Shown: positions 18,450 to 27,370 of the stretch, piece by piece
Layout of the letters: every line of letters begins with the position of its first letter
Position numbering within the stretch: position 1 is the stretch's first letter
NCBI GenBank assembly: GCA_025056255.1
Contig: JANWVT010000013.1
Span: forward strand, 30,418-94,417
Length of the DNA: 64,000 bases
Direction: 5' to 3'
From: Bernardetiaceae bacterium
GTDB lineage: Bacteria; Bacteroidota; Bacteroidia; Cytophagales; Thermoflexibacteraceae
The notes under the pieces: model-generated
What the model was told of the DNA's origin: nothing
The model's database searches: none
The model's input: only the letters and a program-made list of their open reading frames with translations
Translations under genes and position numbers: made by a program

Positions 18450-19106
18450 ATGCGAAATGACTTTTACTTTCAAATCAAAATTGCTGCTGCACAAGTAGCC
18501 TATGCCAAAGCCTTAGTTGAGCACTCTATCCAATACCACACCGTTCCTAACATTTGGGACAACACCGAAAAAGTAAAAGAAACGGCAGATTTGCGGTTCA
18601 CAGGCACACTGGGCGAAGTAGTATTTGCCGATACCTACGGACTGGCAAGACCCACTCGCTCTTTTGGGGCAGCAGACGGGCAAGATTTGGGTAAAGATTT
18701 CCAACTACTGGTAAATGGCAAGGTTTGCAACTTCGACATTAAAACCATGCGCCGAAACACCAATCTGTTTTACACTGGCTATGTGCTCAATATCCCCTCT
18801 TCCCAGTTGCACAAAAAGCACTCACTTACAGATTACTATTTCCATATCAGTATTCACCCCAAAACAGCTAACGACACAGATTTAGTTGCATCTTTTGTTG
18901 GCTTTGTTAGCAAAGAAGAAATTAAAAATGGTGTGGTTGGCAAATTTTATCCTGCTGGTTCTTGGCGCACCAGAAAAGACGGAACAAAGTTTCAATTTCA
19001 TGAAGATACTTACGAAGTAGATTTAAGCGACCTCACAGCCCCACCGCTAAATGACAACATTAGGCAACTCAATGGTTTTGCTATGCGCCACATTAGAGCA
19101 AAATAA
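18450..19106 (+). CDS. Putative PD-(D/E)XK-superfamily nuclease
   Basis: A 218-residue soluble protein. Residues 51-99 carry an arrangement typical of PD-(D/E)XK nucleases: TGTLGEVVFAD with Glu56, then DGQDLGKDF with Asp79 and Asp83, then VCNFDIKTM with the Asp96-x-Lys98 pair. These would form a metal-dependent phosphodiesterase core of the kind found in restriction and repair enzymes. The C-terminal half (about 110-200) is beta-rich with several aromatic residues (GSWRTRKDGTKFQFHEDTYE). No methyltransferase is nearby, so this is not an obvious restriction system. A DEDDy exonuclease gene follows. The motif is short and variable in this superfamily, so the call is tentative. Confidence 0.5.
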   Translation: MRNDFYFQIKIAAAQVAYAKALVEHSIQYHTVPNIWDNTEKVKETADLRFTGTLGEVVFADTYGLARPTRSFGAADGQDLGKDFQLLVNGKVCNFDIKTMRRNTNLFYTGYVLNIPSSQLHKKHSLTDYYFHISIHPKTANDTDLVASFVGFVSKEEIKNGVVGKFYPAGSWRTRKDGTKFQFHEDTYEVDLSDLTAPPLNDNIRQLNGFAMRHIRAK

Positions 19107-19125
19107 CCAAACGCAACGGTTGGTT
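19105..19125 (+). terminator. Weak terminator-like hairpin after the putative nuclease gene
   Basis: AACCAA (19105-19110) and TTGGTT (19120-19125) pair, with inner CG/CG after one mismatch. A T run (19135-19141) follows about 10 nt later, rather far for a classical intrinsic terminator. Confidence 0.35.
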
Positions 19126-19183
19126 TGCAGGCGAATTTTTTAATTTGTAACAATTCTATTGTGGTTTGAACGGCTTTGCGGCT

Positions 19184-19921
19184 ATGACTCCACCTATGCT
19201 AGCGCAAATTTTCCGCGAACTTAAAAATTTGCTGTTCATAGACATTGAAACGGTTGCCCTGCAGCCCGATTTAGATTTGCTAGACAGCGCTATGCAAGCA
19301 CTTTGGAAAAAGCGGGCAAATCGTTTAGCCCCAGACCAACCTGCTGCCGACCTGTACCGACAATATGCAGCACTCTCTGCCGAATTTGGAAAAATTATTT
19401 GTATTGCAGCTGGTTATTTTTACCTTAGCGAGGAACAGCAACTTTGTTTGCGCATCAAATCGTTTTCAGGCAAAAACGAAAAACAATTGCTGACAGACTT
19501 TAAAGAACTATTAGAAAACCGATTCAACAAGCGCACGCGGTTGGTAGCCCACAATGGCAAACATTTCGACTACCCTTATTTGTGCCGCCGAATGCTGATT
19601 AACCGCATTGCGCCACCCGCTATTTTGAACATTGCCGACCAAAAACCATGGGAAATTACTCATTTAGACACAATGGAAATGTGGCAATACGGCGACAGAC
19701 GCTACTTCACTTCTTTAAGACTACTGGCAACAATTTTTGGCATCAACATAGGAGAAGATACCATGGAGGGCAGTATGGTACATGATGTATTCTATCGCGA
19801 CGAGGACTACGAGCGCATAGCCGCCTATTGCCGTCAAGATGTGCGCGTGACGGCACAGGTTTATTTGGCAATGCGTGGCTATCCGGATGTGGCATCTGAA
19901 AACATTGTCGAACTTTCGTAA
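19184..19921 (+). CDS. DEDDy 3'-5' exonuclease (PolB exonuclease-domain-like)
   Basis: A 245-residue RNase H-fold protein. The four acidic motifs are visible: FIDIET (ExoI, Asp and Glu), HNGKHFDYPYL (ExoII Asp), and CRQDV preceded by Tyr in IAAYCRQDV (ExoIII, Tyr/Asp). This is the DEDDy class, of the family described as related to the exonuclease domain of DNA polymerase B. It should remove nucleotides from 3' ends of DNA using two metal ions. Residues about 50-70 are an insertion (RANRLAPDQPAADLYRQYA) seen in this family. I prefer the ATG at 19184 to the in-frame TTG at 19166. Its place 77 bp after another nuclease-like gene suggests a shared role in DNA repair or defence, but that is inference. 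Confidence 0.85.
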   Translation: MTPPMLAQIFRELKNLLFIDIETVALQPDLDLLDSAMQALWKKRANRLAPDQPAADLYRQYAALSAEFGKIICIAAGYFYLSEEQQLCLRIKSFSGKNEKQLLTDFKELLENRFNKRTRLVAHNGKHFDYPYLCRRMLINRIAPPAILNIADQKPWEITHLDTMEMWQYGDRRYFTSLRLLATIFGINIGEDTMEGSMVHDVFYRDEDYERIAAYCRQDVRVTAQVYLAMRGYPDVASENIVELS

Positions 19922-20054
19922 ATCAGCTTGACAGTCAGTTGCTTACAGTGGTAAAAAAGCAGGAACAGGTCGGAAAAAGTATGGCTTTATTTGGCATTTT
20001 GCTATATCTGCACAATACTACAAACCCTGTGCTCGTGTGTGTGCTCATATACCG

Positions 20055-20170
20055 CGTTGTTCGCAAGACACAAACAACGGCGGCGTGCAACGGCAACGTG
20101 CAACGGCAACGTGCAACGGCGGCGTTGCAATTGAGTTGTCCAATGCATAATGGCATCACTTACATCACAT
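20055..20170. repeat. Interspersed intergenic element with four 13-bp units
   Basis: CGTTGTT (20065-20071 region) and AACAACG form a 7-bp hairpin, and the second arm runs into four tandem units CAACGGCGGCGTG-like at 20075-20126. GCAATTGAGTTGTCCAA and ATGGCATCACTTACATC follow. About 55 of 61 positions of the array match the copy at 5139-5199. It lies between convergent genes. Confidence 0.85.
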
Positions 20171-20206
20171 CAGCCAACAGCACACAACTTTTTGAAAGTA
20201 GTACTG

Positions 20207-20902
20207 CTAAACATTTGCCAATGCCAGCACGCCAATTGCTCGGCAACCTTTCTGAACAAGAGGCTTCGCACAAGCTTCAATAGTAGCTCCTGTAGTAACT
20301 ACGTCATCTACCAACAGAATCCGCAAGTTTGCTACTTCTGCTTGTGGTAACAGTTGAAATGCGTTTGCCATATTTGCAATACGCTGCTCTTGTTCCATAT
20401 AAACCTGCGATACAGTAGCTTTGGCACGAATCACCAAGTCCTCTCGCAGTGCAATACCTGTGGTTTGGCTAATGCCTTGTGCAAAACAAGCAGCTTGATT
20501 GTATCCTCGCCGTTTTTGTCGATCCTTGTGTAATGGCACGGGCACCAAACAGTCAAACTGTTTACTAATATCCACAGCAGCCAACTGAGAGCCGTACCAT
20601 TTGCCCAAATAAATCCCCAGTTCGCAACGGCGGTTGTACTTTATCTCATGTGCCAGCAACTGTGCTATTCCTCCTTCTGAAAAATGCAAAAATGCAGACG
20701 CATAAACAATCGGTAAACTGCCCTTAAACTTGTCAAACATCTGATTTTCAGTAGGAAACCGATGGAAGTTGGTTAGTGGAAAATGCAGCCTACAGTAGGT
20801 ACAAACCATTTCTTCTTCCAATAGCAATGCCGACCGGCATGCTCCACAAAGGTTAGGAAAAACCAGTTGTACAAAATCGTGCCACCACCGAGCTAACAAC
20901 AT
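20207..20902 (-). CDS. comF: ComF-family phosphoribosyltransferase-like protein
   Basis: A 231-residue protein with an N-terminal four-Cys zinc site (CGACRSALLLEEEMVCTYC, about residues 18-36). A type I phosphoribosyltransferase fold follows, with the PRPP-binding loop RILLVDDVVTTGATIEAC at about 191-208. The family motif RRGYNQAACFAQGIS is at about 130. ComF proteins act in the cytoplasm during natural transformation, helping handle incoming single-stranded DNA, although the exact reaction is unknown. ComM is encoded about 4 kb downstream in this window, supporting a natural-competence role. Confidence 0.92.
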   Translation of the reverse strand: MLLARWWHDFVQLVFPNLCGACRSALLLEEEMVCTYCRLHFPLTNFHRFPTENQMFDKFKGSLPIVYASAFLHFSEGGIAQLLAHEIKYNRRCELGIYLGKWYGSQLAAVDISKQFDCLVPVPLHKDRQKRRGYNQAACFAQGISQTTGIALREDLVIRAKATVSQVYMEQEQRIANMANAFQLLPQAEVANLRILLVDDVVTTGATIEACAKPLVQKGCRAIGVLALANV

Positions 20903-20945
20903 ATGGCTGCTTTGATGTACTTTTAAGGTAAATTTAAACAGTTAC

Positions 20946-21305
20946 ATGGGAAAAATCGAAGAGTTCAATCAGTATCGCAGCCGCATGAACGAGCGCATTC
21001 TGAGCTCAGACAACTTGGTTATCAAGCGCTTTTTCAATTTAGATACAAATGCCTATGCTGCAGGGCGTTTAGATGTGCGCACCAAAGAAATGATAGGATT
21101 GGCTTGTTCCATGGTGTTGCGCTGCGACGACTGCATCAAATACCACATTGGCAAATGTGTAGAAGCTGGTGTAAGCCCAGAAGAAATAGAAGAAGTATTT
21201 TCCATTGCTTTGGTAATTGGTGGCAGCATTGTTATTCCACATTTGCGCCGTGCTGTGGAGTATTTAGACGAATTTAAACAACAACAAGCCCGTGATGATA
21301 CCTAA
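20946..21305 (+). CDS. Carboxymuconolactone decarboxylase/AhpD-like protein
   Basis: A 119-residue all-alpha protein. The CxxC pair with following His is seen in MVLRCDDCIKYHIGKCVEAG (about residues 57-76), as in AhpD-type members that use redox cysteines. IEEVFSIALVIGGSIVIPHLR is the following conserved helix. Likely cytoplasmic, with a peroxidase-coupled or general redox role; true decarboxylase activity is less likely given the CxxC. The next gene starts inside its last codons, so the two are one transcript. Confidence 0.9.
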   Translation: MGKIEEFNQYRSRMNERILSSDNLVIKRFFNLDTNAYAAGRLDVRTKEMIGLACSMVLRCDDCIKYHIGKCVEAGVSPEEIEEVFSIALVIGGSIVIPHLRRAVEYLDEFKQQQARDDT

Positions 21306-21648
21306 TGAAACCAACCTTAAAAAAGACTGGGAGGCACTTTTAGAGCGACTGGAAGCTCATTTTGGCAAAAAACCAGACCTCAATGCCATTTTGTTTCTCA
21401 TTGGCGTACAAGAACTGGGGCAGGGCGTACGCCCTTTTAGCAAAGAAGAGAAACAAGACCTCATGCATATTGCTGTTTGCAAAGTACTGAGCTATGCTGG
21501 GTTTTACGAGTTAGAAGGATTAGATGCAGACGGTTGGCCACACTGGAAGCCAACTGCCAAGCTACCCTTCCTCAACCTTCGTTTGCAAGAAGAACTACTC
21601 AAACAACACATCATAGAGTATTTCCAAAAAGAAGTATTTAGCCAATAA
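21295..21648 (+). CDS. Hypothetical protein, 117 residues
   Basis: It begins at ATG 21295 (a GTG one codon earlier is also in frame) and overlaps the AhpD-like gene by 11 bp, so the two are probably translationally coupled. The soluble helical product contains AILFLIGVQELGQGVRPFSKEEKQ (split here between residues about 25-49) and IAVCKVLSYAGFYELEGLD. The style is that of a Bacteroidota-restricted conserved protein. No known motif; function unknown. Confidence 0.75.
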   Translation: MIPNETNLKKDWEALLERLEAHFGKKPDLNAILFLIGVQELGQGVRPFSKEEKQDLMHIAVCKVLSYAGFYELEGLDADGWPHWKPTAKLPFLNLRLQEELLKQHIIEYFQKEVFSQ

Positions 21649-21795
21649 ACTTGTGAAAATTGCCTTATAAAAAAGTTGCTATTGCAACAGATATTTGGAT
21701 AGGCAAATGCGCTTCGTAGATGCTGCAATATGTGCCATACAACGAACATACATTGCAGCATGCAGAAGCGAAACGTTTGTAATCGGTTCAAAAAC

Positions 21796-22560
21796 ATGAA
21801 AATCATCAGTTACAACGTGAACGGCATTCGCGCCGCCATAAAAAAAGGCTTTGTAGAATGGCTTGCACAAGAACAGCCCGATATTTTATGCTTGCAAGAG
21901 GTGAAAGCCTCGCCTGCTCAGATAGATATAACGCCTTTTACCCAAATGGGCTACACACCCTACTGGCATGAGGCAGAAAAGAAAGGTTATAGCGGCGTAG
22001 CTATTTTTTCAAAAATACAACCTGTCCATATCACCTATGGCATGGGGAACCCTAAGTATGATGTAGAAGGGCGTGTAATCAAGTTCGACCTGCCACATTT
22101 TTCTATCTTAAATGTATATATGCCCTCTGGCACTACCGGCGAAAAAAGACAGCAGTTTAAGTACGAATGGTTAGACGATTTTATGGTTTACTTGCAAGAG
22201 CTGAAACAGCAGCAAATTGGCTTGCTCATAGGCGGCGACTTCAACATTGCCCACCGACCAATAGATATTCACAATCCGGTTGCTAACAAAAATAGCTCTG
22301 GCTTTTTACCCCAAGAACGCGCATGGATGGACGCCTTATTTAGCCAAGGATTTGTAGATTTATTTCGCAAATTTCACCCAGAACCGCACCGCTATACGTG
22401 GTGGAGCACACGTGCTAATGCACGTGCCAGAAACTTAGGCTGGCGAATAGATTACTGGGTAGCTGACTTTACGCTACAAGAACAAGTTACAGATTGCGAT
22501 ATTTTGCAACAAGTTATACACTCCGACCACTGTCCGGTAACTGTAAAAATTCGTGTGTAG
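21796..22560 (+). CDS. xth: Exodeoxyribonuclease III
   Basis: A 254-residue member of the exonuclease-endonuclease-phosphatase family that cleaves abasic sites and removes 3'-blocking groups in base-excision repair. The motifs are MKIISYNVNGIRAAIKKGF at the start, CLQEVKA (metal-binding Glu), IGGDFNIAH (catalytic Asp/Asn), GWRIDYW, and SDHCPV (His) at the C-terminus. The start at 21796 gives the canonical N-terminus; an in-frame ATG at 21730 adds a non-homologous stretch and is rejected. Confidence 0.96.
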   Translation: MKIISYNVNGIRAAIKKGFVEWLAQEQPDILCLQEVKASPAQIDITPFTQMGYTPYWHEAEKKGYSGVAIFSKIQPVHITYGMGNPKYDVEGRVIKFDLPHFSILNVYMPSGTTGEKRQQFKYEWLDDFMVYLQELKQQQIGLLIGGDFNIAHRPIDIHNPVANKNSSGFLPQERAWMDALFSQGFVDLFRKFHPEPHRYTWWSTRANARARNLGWRIDYWVADFTLQEQVTDCDILQQVIHSDHCPVTVKIRV

Positions 22561-22691
22561 TATTGTTCCTTTATTTGCACAGTGATTTTTTATGCTTAAT
22601 ATAGCAAGCATAATTATCAATTTGCATATTGTTTTCAATGCTTTGTACCTTGCAGCAAAACCTTGAATCTATGATGCTTAACCCATTTTAT

Positions 22692-24491
22692 ATGCGCAAC
22701 ACTTTAATTGAAAAAGCGAAAAGGCTTTCCAAGTTTATTGTGGGGCTACTATTGCTTTTCACTTTTTACAGCTGTTCTTCTGATAATGCAGAGCAACAAT
22801 CTAACACCCTGCGCGAGGCAGCGGGCGGGCGTTTTTACGGAGGCATATTGCGTATTAATGAAACAGAATACATCAAAACCTTATATCCACCTTCCATTGT
22901 AGATGTGTATTCTTATCGCGTAGCCACCCACATCTACGAAGGACTTTTTAAGTTCGACCAAGTTACCATGGAAGTCATTAAATCCTTAGCAGATACTTTT
23001 TATGTAGATACTACCAAAACCATTTATACGTTTAAGATTAAGCCGGGCGTATTTTTTCACGACGACCCAGCTTTTGAAGGAGGCAAAGGACGTGAACTGA
23101 CTGCTGAAGACGTGAAATACTGCTTCACACAAGTATGTACCCAAAGCCCCGACAACCAGTCTTTCCACTTGTTTGATGGCATCCTCAAAGGAGCCAAGGC
23201 TTATTATGAAGCATCGGCAGGCGGCAAAAAGCCCAACTTTGAAATAGAAGGTATCAAAATAGTAGACCGGTACACTATTCAGCTCATTTTGGAACGCCCC
23301 TACTCGCTACTGCTTTCTAACTTAGCTCGTAGCGGTTGTTTTATCTATCCGCGCGAAGCCCATGAAAAATATGGCACCGAAATGAAATTCAAAGCAGTGG
23401 GTACAGGTCCTTTCGTTTTGAAAAATATTGACGACAACAACTCGATTACTCTAAAACGCAACCCGAACTATCACCGCAAAGACCAATTTGGCAATCAGTT
23501 ACCTTTGTTAGATGGCGTATTTATTCAATTTATCCGCGAAAAACGAACCGAGTTTTTTGAGTTCAAAAAAGGCAACTTAGACATGATGTATCGCCTACCT
23601 ACCGACTACATCATTGAAATTTTGGAAGAAGCCGAAACTGACCCCGACGGCGGTATTTCTAAGTATACCTTGCAACGCGAGCCAGAGACCCAAACTCAAT
23701 TCTACTCCATGCTCAATATTCACCCAGTTTTCAAAGACATTAATGTGCGCAAGGCTTTTTCATATGCTATTGACCGCAAAGAAATATTAGACCGCGTACT
23801 CAATGGCGAGGGTTACGAAGCTGGCTTATACGGTATTACACCACCTTCGTTTCGTTGGTACGACATTCACAAAATTAAAGGGTATGACTTCAACAAAGAC
23901 TCAGCTTTGTACTACATTGCCAAAGCTGGCTATCCTATGGGTAAAAACTTTCCCAAAATAACCTTAGACCTCAACTCCGAAGGCGACCGACACACCCTTG
24001 TTGCCACCGAAATACAACGTCAACTCAAGGAAGTGCTCAACATAGACATTGATTTGAATGTAATACCGCACTCAGAAATTACTGACAAGTGTATATCGGG
24101 CAACTATGCACTCATTCGCCTGTCTTGGGTTGCCGATTTTCCCAGTCCAGAGAACTTCCTTTGGATGTTCTATCGCAAGCAGCCTACTTTCAAGCCGGGA
24201 GAAAATACCTATCCGAATATCCCGCGTTACTACAACCCGAAGTTTAACGAGAACTACGAAAAGGCATTGGCAGCTTCCAGTATAGAAGAACAAACCAAAT
24301 ATTTTCAAGCAGCTGAATCTATCATGATGCAAGACGCTCCTATTTTGGTTTTGTGGTACGACGAGTGCTATCGGTTGTTGCAACAGCATGTAGAAAACCT
24401 ACCCAATAACCCAATGCAGTATCGCGATTTCAGCGAAGTTTTCTTGAAACCTAAAAAAACAGAGCCCCAAGAAGATAAGCCCTTAAACTGA
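22692..24491 (+). CDS. Family 5 extracellular solute-binding lipoprotein (oligopeptide type)
   Basis: About 599 residues from the ATG at 22692, which places a signal peptide and lipobox (LLLLFTFYSC) correctly; earlier in-frame ATGs at 22629 and 22671/22674 are possible. The mature protein has the SBP5 fold: GGILRINETEY near the start, ATHIYEGLFKFD, LADTFYVDTTKTIYTFKIKP (typical hydrophobic strand), VGTGPFVLK and VRKAFSYAIDRKEIL. It should bind peptides or similar solutes at the inner-membrane outer face for an ABC importer. No permease or ATPase gene is adjacent, so its partner is elsewhere. It is followed after 9 bp by comM. Confidence 0.92.
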   Translation: MRNTLIEKAKRLSKFIVGLLLLFTFYSCSSDNAEQQSNTLREAAGGRFYGGILRINETEYIKTLYPPSIVDVYSYRVATHIYEGLFKFDQVTMEVIKSLADTFYVDTTKTIYTFKIKPGVFFHDDPAFEGGKGRELTAEDVKYCFTQVCTQSPDNQSFHLFDGILKGAKAYYEASAGGKKPNFEIEGIKIVDRYTIQLILERPYSLLLSNLARSGCFIYPREAHEKYGTEMKFKAVGTGPFVLKNIDDNNSITLKRNPNYHRKDQFGNQLPLLDGVFIQFIREKRTEFFEFKKGNLDMMYRLPTDYIIEILEEAETDPDGGISKYTLQREPETQTQFYSMLNIHPVFKDINVRKAFSYAIDRKEILDRVLNGEGYEAGLYGITPPSFRWYDIHKIKGYDFNKDSALYYIAKAGYPMGKNFPKITLDLNSEGDRHTLVATEIQRQLKEVLNIDIDLNVIPHSEITDKCISGNYALIRLSWVADFPSPENFLWMFYRKQPTFKPGENTYPNIPRYYNPKFNENYEKALAASSIEEQTKYFQAAESIMMQDAPILVLWYDECYRLLQQHVENLPNNPMQYRDFSEVFLKPKKTEPQEDKPLN

Positions 24492-24500
24492 CAACAAAAC

Positions 24501-26039
24501 ATGGTAGCTAAGGCATTTGGTGCGGCTGTTTTTGGAGTAGATGCCTCTATCATTACGGTAGAAGTAACCATTATGCAGGGTACTGGCTTTATGATGGTAG
24601 GTTTGCCCGACAGCGCTGTTAAAGAAAGTACCCAGCGGGTAGAGTCTGCTCTCAAATTTTTTAAGTACAAAATGCCTCGCCAGCGCATTGTTATTAATAT
24701 GGCGCCCGCCGACCTGCGCAAAGAGGGCTCTGCATACGACCTTACCATTGCCATTGGCATTTTACATGCCACTGAACAATTGGCTGTCCATCATTTGGAA
24801 AGTTACCTGATTATGGGAGAGCTTTCCTTGGATGGAATGGTAAGACCCATCAAGGGGGTTTTGCCAATTGCCATAGAAGCCCGCAAAAGAGGCTACCAAA
24901 CCTTGATTGTTCCCAAAGAAAATGCGCATGAGGCAGCCATAGTCAATAATATTGATGTGATTGGCGTAGCCACCTTGTTAGAAGCCATTGAACATATCAA
25001 TGGCACCAAGAAAATTGAACCCCTGAAAAAAGATACGCGAGAATTGTTTTTTCATGAACAAACCCAGTACACAGCCGATTTTGCACATGTACAAGGGCAA
25101 GAAAATATCAAAAGAGCTTTGGAAATTGCTGCTGCTGGCGGGCATAATGTCATTATGATAGGTCCGCCGGGAGCCGGTAAAACCATGCTTGCTAAGCGGT
25201 TGCCCTCTATACTGCCCATGATGAGCTTGCAAGAAGCACTGGAAACCACCAAGATCCATTCCGTAGCAGGCAAACTGGGCGCTAAGGCAGGATTAATAGC
25301 CCAGCGCCCTTTTCGTGCACCGCACCATACCATCAGCGACGTAGCCTTAGTGGGTGGTGGTGGTATTCCTCAACCCGGAGAGATTTCGTTGGCACATAAC
25401 GGTGTGCTATTTTTAGATGAGTTGCCCGAGTTTAAGCGAAGCGTGTTAGAGGTAATGCGCCAACCCTTAGAAGAACGCCGCATTACTATTTCCCGTGCTA
25501 AGATAACAGTAGATTTTCCTGCTAACTTTATGTTAGTGGCAAGTATGAACCCTTGCCCATGTGGATACTACAATCATCCAGAGAAAGAGTGTGTGTGCGG
25601 TCCGGGAGTAGTACAGCGCTATCTCAACAAAGTGAGTGGTCCGTTATTAGACCGAATAGACCTGCACGTAGAGGTTACTCCCGTTTCTTTTGAGCAAATG
25701 ACCAGCAACCGCCCAGCTGAGAGCAGTGCCCAAATCCGCGAGCGAGTTGTAAAAGCACGTGCTATTCAAACGGAAAGATTTAAAAACCACCCCGGTATTT
25801 ATGCCAACGCCATGATGCCTTCGCAAATGGTAAAAGAAATTTGCATTATTAGCAACCCGGGGAAAACATTGCTCAAAACTGCTATGGAGCGCTTAGGGCT
25901 TTCTGCCCGTGCCTACGACCGCATCTTAAAAGTAGCACGTACGATTGCAGACCTTGCAGGCAGCCCAGACATTAAAATTGAGCACTTAGCAGAGGCCATC
26001 CAGTACCGAAGTTTAGACCGCGAAAACTGGGCAGGCTAA
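24501..26039 (+). CDS. comM: ComM/YifB-family AAA+ ATPase (Mg-chelatase-like)
   Basis: A 512-residue hexameric helicase-type protein needed for branch migration during natural transformation in studied species. The N-terminal ChlI-like domain (about 1-170) is followed by an AAA+ core with Walker A IGPPGAGKTMLAKRLPSILP (about 218), Walker B GVLFLDELPEF (about 306) and the Cys-rich insertion NPCPCGYYNHPEKECVCGP (about 350). The C-terminal helical domain ends with AEAIQYRSLDREN. It is cytoplasmic. It ends 4 bp from the convergent metF stop. Confidence 0.96.
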   Translation: MVAKAFGAAVFGVDASIITVEVTIMQGTGFMMVGLPDSAVKESTQRVESALKFFKYKMPRQRIVINMAPADLRKEGSAYDLTIAIGILHATEQLAVHHLESYLIMGELSLDGMVRPIKGVLPIAIEARKRGYQTLIVPKENAHEAAIVNNIDVIGVATLLEAIEHINGTKKIEPLKKDTRELFFHEQTQYTADFAHVQGQENIKRALEIAAAGGHNVIMIGPPGAGKTMLAKRLPSILPMMSLQEALETTKIHSVAGKLGAKAGLIAQRPFRAPHHTISDVALVGGGGIPQPGEISLAHNGVLFLDELPEFKRSVLEVMRQPLEERRITISRAKITVDFPANFMLVASMNPCPCGYYNHPEKECVCGPGVVQRYLNKVSGPLLDRIDLHVEVTPVSFEQMTSNRPAESSAQIRERVVKARAIQTERFKNHPGIYANAMMPSQMVKEICIISNPGKTLLKTAMERLGLSARAYDRILKVARTIADLAGSPDIKIEHLAEAIQYRSLDRENWAG

Positions 26040-26043
26040 CTGC

Positions 26044-26997
26044 TCAGAATACCGCAGCAGCAATTTGCTTTATCGAGTCGGCGCGGCTCATGGTGTAATA
26101 ATGCAGACAAGGTGCACCAAACTTGATTAACTCTTTTGACTGCTGAATGCACCACTCTATTCCCACTTGTTTGACTTGTTGGTTATTGCTACATTTTTCT
26201 ACTTCTTGTACTAACTCATCGGGTAAATCGATATGAAAAACGCGAGGCAGTGTATTGAGTTGTGCTTTGGTAGTTAAAGGTTTCAAACCCGGAATAATCG
26301 GAATATTGATACCCATCTGGCGACAGCGGGCTACAAAATCGAAATATTTCCGATTGTCAAAAAACATTTGCGTAACGATGAAGTCTGCTCCCATATCCAC
26401 TTTCATTTTCAAATAACGCAAGTCAGACTCCATATTGGGTGCTTCAAAGTGTTTTTCTGGATAACCTGCTACGCCTATGCAGAAATCAGTAGGAGTGGCA
26501 TGCTGTAGTTCTTCATCTAAATAGCGCCCATTGTTCATGCCGATTACTTGCCTGAGTAGGTCGGTAGCATGCTCATGTCCGCCCGGTTGGGGAATGAACA
26601 CCCCTTCTGACTTAACTGCATCTCCTCGCAACACCAGTACGTTCTCTACGCCCAAATAGTGCAGGTCTATCAGGGCATTTTCAGTTTCTTCCTTGCTAAA
26701 TCCTCCACAAATAATGTGTGGCACAGCATCTACCTTGTAGCGGTGCATAATGGCGGCACAAATACCCACAGTGCCGGGGCGCTTGCGAACAGGCTGCTTC
26801 ACGAGTATGCCTTCTGAGCTAACCCTGTAAACATACTCTTCTCTGTGGTAGGTAACATCTATAAAAGGAGGGTTAAACTCCATCAGTGGGTCTAAAACGC
26901 GGAAGATGGAATCGATGCTCTCTCCTTTTATGGGGGGGATGATTTCAAGAGAAAAGAGTGTGGTCTTAGCGTTTTTTAGATGCTCGGTAACTTTCAC
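26044..26997 (-). CDS. metF: 5,10-methylenetetrahydrofolate reductase
   Basis: A 317-residue FAD-dependent TIM-barrel enzyme reducing methylene-THF to methyl-THF for methionine synthesis. Signatures are FSLEIIPPIKG near the start (catalytic Glu), DVTYHREEYVYR, GVENVLVLRGD, and GADFIVTQMFFDN. The C-terminal segment GIEWCIQQSKELIKFGAPCLHYYTM is typical. A TAnnTTTG box lies 32 nt upstream. I see no S-box or other SAM riboswitch in the short leader. Confidence 0.96.
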   Translation of the reverse strand: MKVTEHLKNAKTTLFSLEIIPPIKGESIDSIFRVLDPLMEFNPPFIDVTYHREEYVYRVSSEGILVKQPVRKRPGTVGICAAIMHRYKVDAVPHIICGGFSKEETENALIDLHYLGVENVLVLRGDAVKSEGVFIPQPGGHEHATDLLRQVIGMNNGRYLDEELQHATPTDFCIGVAGYPEKHFEAPNMESDLRYLKMKVDMGADFIVTQMFFDNRKYFDFVARCRQMGINIPIIPGLKPLTTKAQLNTLPRVFHIDLPDELVQEVEKCSNNQQVKQVGIEWCIQQSKELIKFGAPCLHYYTMSRADSIKQIAAAVF

Positions 26998-27028
26998 AAC
27001 AACGACAGATTAAACAGTTAGATATTAG

Positions 27029-27036
27029 CAAAGTTA
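27029..27036 (-). promoter_or_regulatory. TAnnTTTG -7 box for metF
   Basis: The minus strand reads TAACTTTG, an exact consensus match, with TTG about 23 nt upstream. The predicted leader is about 25-30 nt. Confidence 0.5.
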
Positions 27037-27108
27037 GTAGCTTAGGCTTGTAACTTTGTCAATTGCTTTTGCTTTCTTAGTGCCAAACCCGACCCGGGTA
27101 GGCGGTGC

Positions 27109-27303
27109 TTACTTTTTACTGCTCTTAATGCGTTTAGCAGGCGCTTTGGCTTTCCCTTTGCCCGGTCGGAAACCTGTATGTTTTTTAATATGGGCAGTAG
27201 AGCGCCCACGAGCACCTGTTGAACAAGAGCTGCTCCCTATTGCTATTATGCTTATACAGCCAACCATTAGTAGCCATATGGCAGTGCGCTTTAACACAAA
27301 CAT
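27109..27303 (-). CDS. Small basic lipoprotein, 64 residues (paralogue of the next)
   Basis: The product has a signal peptide and lipobox (IGSSSC, Cys27), and the mature part is only about 37 residues. It is strongly basic and Gly/Pro/Lys-rich (IKKHTGFRPGKGKAKAP). The arrangement KKxTGxxPxxGKxxAP is shared with the neighbour at 27371-27553, indicating a local duplication. Such small Bacteroidota lipoproteins are often mis-annotated as an oxidase subunit, but no respiratory function is visible. Likely anchored in a cell-envelope membrane. Function unknown. Confidence 0.7.
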   Translation of the reverse strand: MFVLKRTAIWLLMVGCISIIAIGSSSCSTGARGRSTAHIKKHTGFRPGKGKAKAPAKRIKSSKK

Positions 27304-27370
27304 ATCACTTGACAGGTTGATTTGAACAATATAACAAAGTCAGGGTAAAATACATGCTGCCTACTGGCTG

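Noticed and set aside
26998..27108. Possible riboswitch upstream of metF
   Set aside because: The leader after the predicted promoter is about 25-30 nt, too short for a known SAM riboswitch, and no conserved core is seen.
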